27,619 nucleotides of DNA, from the IMG/VR virus record IMGVR_UViG_3300010157_000206, positions 1 through 27,619 of that record. One strand, written 5' to 3'. Below the pieces are notes generated by a model, which saw only the letters and a program-made list of their open reading frames with translations, was not told the origin of the DNA and ran no database searches. This stretch comes from a virus. Below are positions 21,054 through 27,619 of this stretch, one piece after another (the stretch's first letter is position 1; each line of letters begins with the position of its first letter). Position numbers and translations under genes: made by a program.

Positions 21054-22244
21054 TTAGAAGTTAGTTGGTGATAAGTCTAAGCCAATGCGCCATGAATTTG
21101 GCGTAATGTCGTGAGATATTGATTCGATGGCGTTCACGAAATTCAAGGTTCGACCATCAACAGTGTTTCGAATAACTGTCACCTGATCTCCCAAATCGGT
21201 TGGCAAGACACTTGCCCAAAGGGTTGAAAGTCCGAGAGCATCGTATTCAACTCGATCAACACGAAGGAGAGGATAAGCAGTTCGGTTGGCGTAATAGCCA
21301 GCCATCGTGACTGCATCCGCATCAACAAGCAGTGGAGCATTCACATTTCTTGTGTAAGTTCCAAATCTGGCTGCCGCCAATGAATTCAATGAAGTTTGAG
21401 TGTAACCAGTGTATTGAGTCAGAACTGCCTTGTTGATCATGTATCTTGCGCCAGGATCAGTGACGATGTTGTCATACTCAATGGTCGAGGCTGCGCGAGT
21501 ATCCGAAAGGGTATATTGAAGAGTTGTGGTCTTGAGATTCTCGTAAGGAATAAGAACGACAGTTCCGGTGCGATCAACATGGAATCTTCCGAACTCACAA
21601 GCGGCAGCATCTTCGCACAAGGAAAGAACTGTGGTTCCATAAGTGGTTGGCTGCATAGTCCGAGAACCAGTCAAAGAGAGTGGAAAGGATCCTGGATAGG
21701 TTGCTGAGAGAGCGTTGATGACTCTTGTGATTCTTGCCGATGTGGTATCACCAGAATAAGAACTTGAAATTGTGTCCAAGGTATTTGCACCAAAGATTGC
21801 CAAAGCATCTGTGGCAGTAAAGGTCACAATTGGATCAAGACTTTGATCAGGGTTGACTTGCTCAAGATAACCATTGAAAAGATATTCAGTGGTCGCTCCA
21901 TAAGTTGCCGAAACTCGGATCTTCATTCCGCGAGTGAGGACTGAATAACTGTTCCAAATATAAGTTGAAGATGGATTGGCTGGATCATAATTTCCCAAAA
22001 GATTATCAACCACCAAAGTCAATTGACCGGGCTGATTTGTCTGATCCTCGCGAGTACGACCTCGGCGAATTGAAATTGAACGAATGTCTGTGGATGCAAT
22101 TGCTTGCCAGTTTGTTCCAGCAGTTCCACCAAGAACATCTGTTGAACTGTTTATTGGTGAAATTCCAATGGTGAAGATATTTCTCCAGCCAAAGTCAAAT
22201 TCAACAAGAATGGTCGGAGCATTCGATCCGTCAAGAAGTGCCAT
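21054..22244 (-). CDS. Minor tail protein
   Basis: 396 residues, directly after the tape measure (3-nt gap). The N-terminus (LVEFDFG, then a Ser/Arg-rich strand ISIRRGRTREDQTNQPGQLT, then VVDNLLGNYDP) is typical of actinophage minor tail proteins forming the distal tail or baseplate hub. The middle (ATYGATTEYLFNGYLE, VTFTATDALAIFG) matches the same family. It probably forms part of the tail tip ring. No enzymatic motif is seen. Confidence 0.8.
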   Translation of the reverse strand: MALLDGSNAPTILVEFDFGWRNIFTIGISPINSSTDVLGGTAGTNWQAIASTDIRSISIRRGRTREDQTNQPGQLTLVVDNLLGNYDPANPSSTYIWNSYSVLTRGMKIRVSATYGATTEYLFNGYLEQVNPDQSLDPIVTFTATDALAIFGANTLDTISSSYSGDTTSARITRVINALSATYPGSFPLSLTGSRTMQPTTYGTTVLSLCEDAAACEFGRFHVDRTGTVVLIPYENLKTTTLQYTLSDTRAASTIEYDNIVTDPGARYMINKAVLTQYTGYTQTSLNSLAAARFGTYTRNVNAPLLVDADAVTMAGYYANRTAYPLLRVDRVEYDALGLSTLWASVLPTDLGDQVTVIRNTVDGRTLNFVNAIESISHDITPNSWRIGLDLSPTNF

Positions 22245-22247
22245 TTA

Positions 22248-24032
22248 TTAGACCCCCAGAATTGATGGATTCAATCCGCGCCGCCTCATCAACTGGGCAA
22301 TGCCATCGCGAACAGTGACCGCAAGGTCTTGTTCTTTGATAACCGATCCCTGAACATTGATGACAACATTGATTCCGCCGCCCATGTTGCTCATCTTAGA
22401 GAGAGGAATGATTGCTTCAGTGCCAGCCTCTCCGACCATCGCGAGAGTTGGCTTTGTAACAATTCCACCTTCAGCGAGCAAAGGAATGGTTGGGATATTG
22501 AATCCGATTGTTCCCATTCCGAATGGAAGAGTCACATGGATGGCATCGATTGCTTGAATTGCTTTGTTGACCAATGAAATCAAGCCATTGATTTCAGCCT
22601 TGATCAAGCCAATCATGCCTCTGATGCCACTGCCAATTGTGTTGATAATTCCCTCAATAAATTTCCAAGCACCTGAAGTGACATCTTTGATGCCATTCCA
22701 AATTTCTTTCCAATGATCAGCAAGGAAGCCAAGAGCAATTCCGAGAGGAGAAGAGACTGTGAAAAGGTTCCAGATCCAGTCAATCTTTTCCTTGATCCAA
22801 TCCCAAGCCACTTTGGTGACTTCTTTGATGCCATTCCAAATTTCTGACCAATGAGTTCCAAGATAAACAACTGCTGCAACAAGTAAGCCAATCGCAAGAA
22901 CCATTCCGCCAGTTGCAAGATTTGCTGCAATTCCAGCAGCAGTTGCTTCAGCGGCTGATGCAGTAGCAGCAGCGCCAGTGGCAACCCATCCAGCAATCAT
23001 CTTGGCAAAGTTGATTGCAGATTCAATGGCTCCCCTGGCAAGGGTTACCAGATAAGCGCTGATTGCAGCAACAAGAACTGTGCCAATCACAATGCCAACT
23101 GCTTCTGCAATTGCCTTGTGCTTAGTGAACCAATCAACAACATCTTTGATTGCAGTCATCAATTTTTCAAGAATAGGAATCAAAGCCATGCCGATGTTCT
23201 TTGCAACATCTTCAGATTGAGCCTTGAGCGCTTGCATCTTGCCAGAGAATGTTTCAGCAGATGCAGCAGCTTGTCCACCGATGGCATCAGACAAGCCTTT
23301 CATGATTTCTTTGCCAGCATCGCTGACTGAGTTCACCTTTTGTTGAGCATCCGAAACTTTGCCAAGCAATTTTTCATAAGCATCATGAGATTTGCTTGAA
23401 GTATCTGTGGCATCAGAATGAGCCTTGAGGAAGGTGGAAGCCTCATCAGTTGCCTTGGAAAGTGCTTTGTGTGCTGCTTCAAGTTTTGCTGCTCCAGCGC
23501 CAGCAATTGGAAGATCAATTCCAAGTTGCTTCAGTGCGCGAAGGTTTCCTTCTTGAGCGCGAGCAACAGCAGTGGCGGCAGTAGCCAAATCAATGTGCTT
23601 GAACTTTGCCAAATCTGCTGCGAGGGAAAGATCGTCAAGAGCCTTTTGTGGATCCTTGAGAGCAGTGGTCAGATTTCCAAGCGCTTCTTGAGTTTGAGCG
23701 TTGGTGAATCCGTATTGCTCCATTTGCTTCTGTGCTTTGCCAATTGGCTCGGCAAATTTTTCAAAACTTGTTCCAGCGTTCTTGAGCGCTGTTTCCAACT
23801 TGGCATGAGAAGCCTCGAACTTGTCTGCCATCTCCACGCCAAGAACGCCAACGCCAACAGCGGCAGCGCCTAAGCCAAAGAGTGCAGCCTTGCCAAAGCC
23901 AGCAAGTTTGTCGAATGATGACATTCCCTTGGCTTCTGTTGCGGACATCTCGGTTCGAGCCTCGCCCATTGCGGCGGTAAATTCAGAGACATTTGCCTTG
24001 AGTTCAACGAATACTGGTGGAAGCATTGACAT
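22248..24032 (-). CDS. Tail tape measure protein
   Basis: 594 residues, the longest tail gene. It has a helical N-terminus with hydrophobic stretches near 45-67, then Ala-rich coiled helices to about 300. Further membrane-like stretches lie near 308-330 and 376-392. Two tryptophan repeats (HWSEIWNGIKEVTKVAWDW at 394 and HWKEIWNGIKDVTSGAWKF at 440) follow, and the family end motif LAEGGIVTKPTLAMVGEAG is at 519-537. At about 1.5 A per residue the tail would be near 90 nm. The start overlaps the upstream stop as TGATG. The protein sets tail length and probably leaves the tail during DNA injection. Confidence 0.93.
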   Translation of the reverse strand: MSMLPPVFVELKANVSEFTAAMGEARTEMSATEAKGMSSFDKLAGFGKAALFGLGAAAVGVGVLGVEMADKFEASHAKLETALKNAGTSFEKFAEPIGKAQKQMEQYGFTNAQTQEALGNLTTALKDPQKALDDLSLAADLAKFKHIDLATAATAVARAQEGNLRALKQLGIDLPIAGAGAAKLEAAHKALSKATDEASTFLKAHSDATDTSSKSHDAYEKLLGKVSDAQQKVNSVSDAGKEIMKGLSDAIGGQAAASAETFSGKMQALKAQSEDVAKNIGMALIPILEKLMTAIKDVVDWFTKHKAIAEAVGIVIGTVLVAAISAYLVTLARGAIESAINFAKMIAGWVATGAAATASAAEATAAGIAANLATGGMVLAIGLLVAAVVYLGTHWSEIWNGIKEVTKVAWDWIKEKIDWIWNLFTVSSPLGIALGFLADHWKEIWNGIKDVTSGAWKFIEGIINTIGSGIRGMIGLIKAEINGLISLVNKAIQAIDAIHVTLPFGMGTIGFNIPTIPLLAEGGIVTKPTLAMVGEAGTEAIIPLSKMSNMGGGINVVINVQGSVIKEQDLAVTVRDGIAQLMRRRGLNPSILGV

Positions 24033-24523
24033 CAGATGATTCCTCCCATTCGATCAACGGCGGCTGTCCAGCCTTTTTCATAATTTGCAAGCATTGTTGG
24101 TTCTACTGCTTCAACTGCTGGTCTGAAGTAAGGAAACTTTGCTTCGAGTGGTCGCTTCTTGACATTGTTAGGAGCAGCACCAATTCCAACGCCACCAGTC
24201 CAAGTGTTGCCAACCAGTCTTGGCTTTGCAGAACCGACTCCAGCATAAAGAACGCCAGTCATCTTTCCTGGAGCGCCAGATCTTGCTGAATGATGTTGCC
24301 CGGTCGTTCCTGGCACTTGATAATTCTTGCCAGTAATTTTGTTGGCTCCCTTTTGTGTCCAGCGAGGAGCGCCACGAAGATTCTTGCGAACAGCAGTTTT
24401 CAATTTGTTTTGATTGACTCGAAGAGCTGCCAGAGTTGCTTTGTCCACTCTGGCTTCTATCTCTTCAGTGACAGCCTTGAATTCCTTGACTCCATGCCAG
24501 ACTGCTGTGATTGCTGTTGGCAT
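24032..24523 (-). CDS. HK97-gp10-like minor tail/head-tail protein
   Basis: 163 residues from the ATG at 24523, which overlaps the frameshift extension stop as TGATG. Basic throughout, with AVWHGVKEFKAV, an internal RKNLRGAPRWTQKG, and the end region APNNVKKRPLEAKFPYFRPAVEAVEPTMLANYEKGW. That last part is the signature of HK97-gp10-family proteins (tail completion type). Its usual place is before the tail tube gene; here it is between the tail assembly chaperone and the tape measure, which is unusual. It may be a tail component rather than a connector. Confidence 0.65.
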   Translation of the reverse strand: MPTAITAVWHGVKEFKAVTEEIEARVDKATLAALRVNQNKLKTAVRKNLRGAPRWTQKGANKITGKNYQVPGTTGQHHSARSGAPGKMTGVLYAGVGSAKPRLVGNTWTGGVGIGAAPNNVKKRPLEAKFPYFRPAVEAVEPTMLANYEKGWTAAVDRMGGII

Positions 24524-24735
24524 CAAGCATCTCCATTCCGCATCTTGTTTTCCGTAACAATGAAAACTTCGTCAATGGCAAGAAGCCAGTCTAGCGTTGC
24601 CGCCGACTCTTCTTCGAGTTGCGATGGAGTGCAGGAAAGCATCTTGCAGAGCCGATAAATTTTCAGTTGATCAGGTAAGGGTTCCCGAACTGTTCCTCCC
24701 TCAAGCGCTCGACCTATGCGTCTGAGGGCTGAGTG
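24523..24735 (-). CDS. Tail assembly chaperone -1 frameshift extension (gpT-like)
   Basis: No start codon of its own is needed. The -1 frame is open from the slippery run to a TGA at 24525-24523. It adds about 70 residues (beginning HSALRRIGRAL, ending TENKMRNGDA) with an acidic helical core typical of gpT-type domains (QLEEESAATLDWLLAID). The shift site is TTCCCCCA (24741-24734 on the minus strand), read TCC-CCC in the zero frame; a peptidyl-tRNA(Pro) on CCC can move back one base to another CCC. The fusion would be about 195 residues, of which 125 come from the zero frame. A lambda G/GT-type product between tail tube and tape measure is expected. Confidence 0.75.
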   Translation of the reverse strand, partial: HSALRRIGRALEGGTVREPLPDQLKIYRLCKMLSCTPSQLEEESAATLDWLLAIDEVFIVTENKMRNGDA

Positions 24736-25109
24736 GGGGAACTTGGATCATTACTCAATCCAAAGTTTGGAACCATTGATGTGACATTCTCGGCTGAAAT
24801 CTTTTGGAGTAGCGCATAATCTTCCTGGACAAGTTCACCCAATGAATCAACGCTGATTGGCAATTCGAATGACCAAGATTCAACGCGAGCAACAATGAGC
24901 AAGTCATTGAGTTCATAAAATTGATCAACGATTTCTGAATTCATACCTGCTGCGACATCGGCAGGATCTTGATTCAGAGCCGCCTTTGCTTGTCCTCGAC
25001 CAATAGCCATAAGAGCCTTTTCAACTGGTCGGCGCAACTTGACTGAAACTGCGGCTGGATCCCGAAGGATTGCCCAGCCGCCATTTGCGAGTTCAACTTT
25101 TTGTGACAT
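24714..25109 (-). CDS. Tail assembly chaperone (gpG-like)
   Basis: 131 residues, starting at ATG 25109. An N-terminal beta segment (MSQKVELANGGWAILRDPAAVSVKLRRP) is followed by helices, as in actinophage tail assembly chaperones, which hold the tape measure protein in shape while the tube polymerises. The tail YALLQKISAENVTSMVPNF is followed by a flexible Ser/Pro end that overlaps the frameshift site. It lies directly between tube and tape measure genes, the expected position. Confidence 0.8.
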   Translation of the reverse strand: MSQKVELANGGWAILRDPAAVSVKLRRPVEKALMAIGRGQAKAALNQDPADVAAGMNSEIVDQFYELNDLLIVARVESWSFELPISVDSLGELVQEDYALLQKISAENVTSMVPNFGLSNDPSSPTQPSDA

Positions 25110-25129
25110 TGTTTTCCCCTGTTCTTAGA

Positions 25130-26107
25130 TTAGAGAGCAGAATCTGCTGTCTGATAAACGATTGTAAGTGGTTGGTTTGTGCCGTCATCATAAGCCTCGA
25201 AAGTCATTCCAAGATCAATGACACCAGGACCAGGAACATTTGGTGTGTCGGCATTGAATTTCGCTGCTGGGATTGTGATTGTCAACTTCTCTGCCTGACC
25301 ATTAGCAATTGTTGCACCAGTGAAAGTGAGAACAAGAGCTGTGGTTGTATCGGCAAGATAAGCAGCAAGGAGTGTTGTATCTGTGAACTCTGCTGTCATC
25401 TTTCCTGAAATCTTGCGGAAGCCGTTGATGACTTGTTCTGCCTTGATTCCAGCAGATCCAAGATTGTAACGATCTCCCTTGAGAGTGTTTCCAACTGTCA
25501 ATGTGAAATCCTTGATGTTGGCAACAGATGAGCCAGCAACAGTGATTGCACCTTGAGCGAAGTGGAACAAGTTGGAGATTGGTGAATAAGAAGCAGTTGC
25601 AAGTGAAGTTGAAGTTGTGAATGAAGCAGCATCAACTGTGAATTTTCCAGTTGCGATTCCACCAACTGCAACGCCTAATTCGAAGCCTTGAATCTTTGCT
25701 CCACCGATTGTCTTTGGGGTAACTGTTCCGCCGTATTGAGGAACGCCCACTTGAGCAGTGAAGGATCGAGTGTAGACATCGCCGAGGGTGAATGTGTAGG
25801 AATAAACACCTGTTGTCACTGTTGTTGGTGATGGTGAAGTTCCCATTGCTTGTCCGAGCAGTAATCCAAGCCCACGAGTTGGAAGATCAAGAACGATGTC
25901 ACCAGTGACATCAGTTGTGGTCACAACGCGGCGCTGAGAGCGTGGAAGTTGTCCACCAGCACGAAGACCCATTCCAACTGCAACCTTCTTGTTGTAGTTG
26001 AGGTTCTCTGATGTGAATTCATAAAAGCGAGTTACTGTGACTGGTGTGTTGAATGTTGTTTCGGCTGCAATCCCTAGTTGCGAACCAATACCTGAGCCGA
26101 TTGCCAT
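25130..26107 (-). CDS. Major tail tube protein
   Basis: 325 residues, beta-rich. The start MAIGSGIGSQLGIAAETTFNTPVTVTRFYEF and VVTTTDVTGDIVLDLPTRGLGLLLGQAMG match the actinophage major tail protein family; later segments (KIQGFELGVAVGGIATGKFTV, GNTLKGDRYNLG) fit the same fold. It polymerises into the tube lumen around the tape measure. The preceding small gene is 10 nt away and the chaperone follows after 20 nt, so high expression through strong local ribosome sites is expected. Confidence 0.9.
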   Translation of the reverse strand: MAIGSGIGSQLGIAAETTFNTPVTVTRFYEFTSENLNYNKKVAVGMGLRAGGQLPRSQRRVVTTTDVTGDIVLDLPTRGLGLLLGQAMGTSPSPTTVTTGVYSYTFTLGDVYTRSFTAQVGVPQYGGTVTPKTIGGAKIQGFELGVAVGGIATGKFTVDAASFTTSTSLATASYSPISNLFHFAQGAITVAGSSVANIKDFTLTVGNTLKGDRYNLGSAGIKAEQVINGFRKISGKMTAEFTDTTLLAAYLADTTTALVLTFTGATIANGQAEKLTITIPAAKFNADTPNVPGPGVIDLGMTFEAYDDGTNQPLTIVYQTADSAL

Positions 26108-26117
26108 TGTTTATCTC

Positions 26118-26342
26118 CTAGTTACTGGCAGCAGGGATTGAATCTGCTGGTGAGGTTGGTGGGGTTGGAGTTACTGAAGCAGACTTGACACCCTTGGCGG
26201 ATGTCCAATTGCTTGTCTGTTCCAAGAGAGATGCTGCTGCCTCTTTAGAGACTTCAGCACTCTCGCCAGCCTTCACAACAAGATTGTTGAGGGCTGGAAT
26301 AACCAGATCGCCAAGTGGCGAGATGTTTGTGATTGTTGCCAT
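26118..26342 (-). CDS. Small protein before tail tube
   Basis: 74 residues, with a GGGAG ribosome site followed by seven A. N-terminus (ITNISPLGDLVIPALNNLVVKAGESAEVS) beta-type, then a short helix (AAASLLEQTSNW) and a Pro/Ser/Thr-rich tail. Genes of this size and position occur in many siphophages between tail terminator and tube and are thought to be minor structural proteins. No named family is recognised. Confidence 0.65.
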   Translation of the reverse strand: MATITNISPLGDLVIPALNNLVVKAGESAEVSKEAAASLLEQTSNWTSAKGVKSASVTPTPPTSPADSIPAASN

Positions 26343-26354
26343 TTTTTTTGCTCC

Positions 26355-26816
26355 CTAGATTCTGGACTGATAGGTAATTGTAAAGAGAATTCCGACACCA
26401 ACGCCGTTGGTTGTTTGACGATAGCGAATTTCGCCTTGTTCCATTGCTGAAAATTGAACCAGACCAGCAAAGGAGACATCAGTGCGAATTACTGATTCAA
26501 CATTTCCAAGAAGTGTGAAAGCCTGAGTTCTGCGAGTGGCGATGTCTGAGGTTCCATTTGCTGACCATAGGAAGCAACTGAGAGAACCATGTTCGAACTT
26601 GCTGATTGCTCCGAGTGGTCGATATTCCTGACGAATTGATGAAGCTGCAACTTCATCTCCATCAAGATTTCCATCATGACCAACAGCGATTGCATCGCCT
26701 GGATAACTCATGTCAATTTCAATGCCATCGAAGATTCGAATTCCGGAAAGTGAAGAAGCGCCTTTGAGAGCATTGACAACAGCAGTGGTGAATGCTGGCA
26801 TCGTTGAGGTTGCCAT
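26355..26816 (-). CDS. Tail terminator-like protein
   Basis: 153 residues. N-terminal helix (TAVVNALKGASSLSGI) followed by beta strands (RIFDGIEIDM, DAIAVGHDG, FEHGSLSCFLWSANG) and a C-terminal strand (GILFTITYQSRI) give the alpha/beta layout of proteins that cap the tail tube at the head-proximal end (lambda gpU-like). It is placed between head-tail connector and tail tube genes, as in siphophages. The assignment is by position and layout, with no diagnostic residue. Confidence 0.65.
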   Translation of the reverse strand: MATSTMPAFTTAVVNALKGASSLSGIRIFDGIEIDMSYPGDAIAVGHDGNLDGDEVAASSIRQEYRPLGAISKFEHGSLSCFLWSANGTSDIATRRTQAFTLLGNVESVIRTDVSFAGLVQFSAMEQGEIRYRQTTNGVGVGILFTITYQSRI

Positions 26817-26819
26817 GAA

Positions 26820-27619
26820 TTACGCCATCCCTGGGAAGGAAGTTGGATCCAAGAGTTCCATTGCTCGGCGAGGCAGAGAATAAGTTGGGGTTGAATAAAG
26901 TTCATCACCAGATTGAGTTCTGCTCATGACATTGATCGCTCCACGCTGGGTCTGCCATAAGTGACGAATGATTTCCAAGACACCTTGCTTGGCGCTCATT
27001 GGTGGGTTCACATATCCTGCAACATAAGTGATGGAAACATTGTTCATGCCTTGTGTCCAGTAGCCATAAGAGTTGGTCGCATAGAGCGTTCCAGAGCCGA
27101 TGCGGTATAGGCGCTGCCCTGTGTAGTCGAGAACATAGTTTGAAGATGGAACAGTGATTCCATTCTCGGTCACTGAAGTGATGCTGATTGCCTTTGGATT
27201 GCGGATGCGGATGAATTCAGTGCCGCCATCGTAAAGTTCGTTCGAATAAGTTCTGCGACCCAGAACTTGCCCGACATAGGCTTCGGCAAGATCAGAGGAA
27301 GCATCGATGAAGGATCGAAGTTCTTCATCTTGAGAAATATCGCTGGCTGGGATATTGAGATATTCCTTTGCCTCAGATAATCCAACAATTCCCAATTCGT
27401 TGAAATCGCGCACCATGAAATCATCGGAGTAAGCGCTGGCATTTGTACCAGTAGCCGACCACTTGACTGCATGTCTTCCTGTTTGAGAAGGTTGAAAGTC
27501 GCAGTTGTAAAGCCCAGTTGATGGGTTAGTTACTGAGCCTGTTGAAGTTGTGCCATCTGGCAAAGTAATTGTGCAAGAAACCGCCGAAGCGTTTGCATTT
27601 GCGCCTGTTGAATCAGTAA
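26820..27619 (-). CDS. Head-tail connector (gp6-like), partial at right edge
   Basis: The frame remains open to the end of the window, so the true start lies beyond 27619; a TTG at 27563 is not a convincing start. The visible N-terminal part (about 70 residues, with SCTITLPDGT, STGLYNCDFQPSQTGRHAVKW) looks like a small immunoglobulin-like beta domain. It is followed by a typical gp6-like connector region: LSEAKEYLNIPASDISQDEEL, FIDASSDLAEAYVGQVLGRR, and the later SAKQGVLEIIRHLWQTQRG. The connector ring joins the portal to the tail. It is followed by a 3-nt gap and the tail terminator gene. Confidence 0.82.
   Translation of the reverse strand, partial: TDSTGANANASAVSCTITLPDGTTSTGSVTNPSTGLYNCDFQPSQTGRHAVKWSATGTNASAYSDDFMVRDFNELGIVGLSEAKEYLNIPASDISQDEELRSFIDASSDLAEAYVGQVLGRRTYSNELYDGGTEFIRIRNPKAISITSVTENGITVPSSNYVLDYTGQRLYRIGSGTLYATNSYGYWTQGMNNVSITYVAGYVNPPMSAKQGVLEIIRHLWQTQRGAINVMSRTQSGDELYSTPTYSLPRRAMELLDPTSFPGMA

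Noticed and set aside
1-27619. Temperate lifestyle (integrase, repressor, attachment site)
   Set aside because: No integrase or recombinase gene and no convincing immunity repressor were seen; the DNA-binding proteins present fit replication or late control. Genes outside the window cannot be excluded.

Overview
The window is the genome, or nearly all of it, of a tailed bacteriophage (siphovirus-like, HK97-fold head) that most likely infects an actinobacterium. Signs of the host are a WhiB-family iron-sulfur regulator at 13762-14154 and a proteasome/HslV-like Ntn hydrolase at 6753-7325. The moderate GC content (about 45-50% by eye) fits low-GC freshwater actinobacteria better than mycobacteria or Streptomyces; this host assignment is inference. 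Every credible gene is on the minus strand, so the window reads right to left, and genes are densely packed with many ATGA, TGATG and TAATG stop/start overlaps.

Reading order (27619 to 1): a head-tail connector cut by the right edge; tail terminator, tail tube, tail assembly chaperone with a probable -1 frameshift extension, an HK97-gp10-like protein, tape measure, minor tail protein and a set of small beta-rich or glycine-rich tail tip proteins (about 27.6-19.0 kb); a lysis group with a CHAP endolysin between two small membrane proteins (19.0-17.9 kb); a PD-(D/E)XK nuclease, a DUF6378-like protein, a glycosyltransferase and an NAD-dependent sugar epimerase (17.9-15.5 kb); and a strong hairpin terminator at 15490-15527. 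Next comes the only sizeable regulatory gap (15365-15561), then early genes: small membrane proteins, Holliday-junction-resolvase-like nuclease, WhiB, lytic transglycosylase, Cas4/RecB-like exonuclease, zinc-ribbon peptides, an ssDNA-binding-like protein, primase-helicase, and an iteron-like cluster that may be the replication origin (15.4-8.6 kb). A DNA-binding regulator, the Ntn hydrolase, HNH nuclease, small and large terminase, portal, a five-domain prohead protease polyprotein and the major capsid gene complete the set (8.7-0.2 kb).

Three things stand out. (1) The major capsid gene appears broken at position 232, but the following 231 bases have the conserved P3-P8 core of a self-splicing group I intron, so the gene is probably intact after splicing. 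(2) The prohead protease is fused to a complete Dps/ferritin-like domain in which four ferroxidase residues keep exact Dps spacing, plus three further domains. (3) The phage encodes a proteasome-like threonine peptidase with Thr1, Asp17 and Lys33/34-like residues.

The left edge (capsid 5' exon plus intron) and the right edge (head-tail connector) are functional neighbours in HK97-type phages. The window therefore looks like a circular genome missing only the capsid 3' exon and a little flanking sequence. No integrase, repressor/excisionase pair or complete tRNA was seen.
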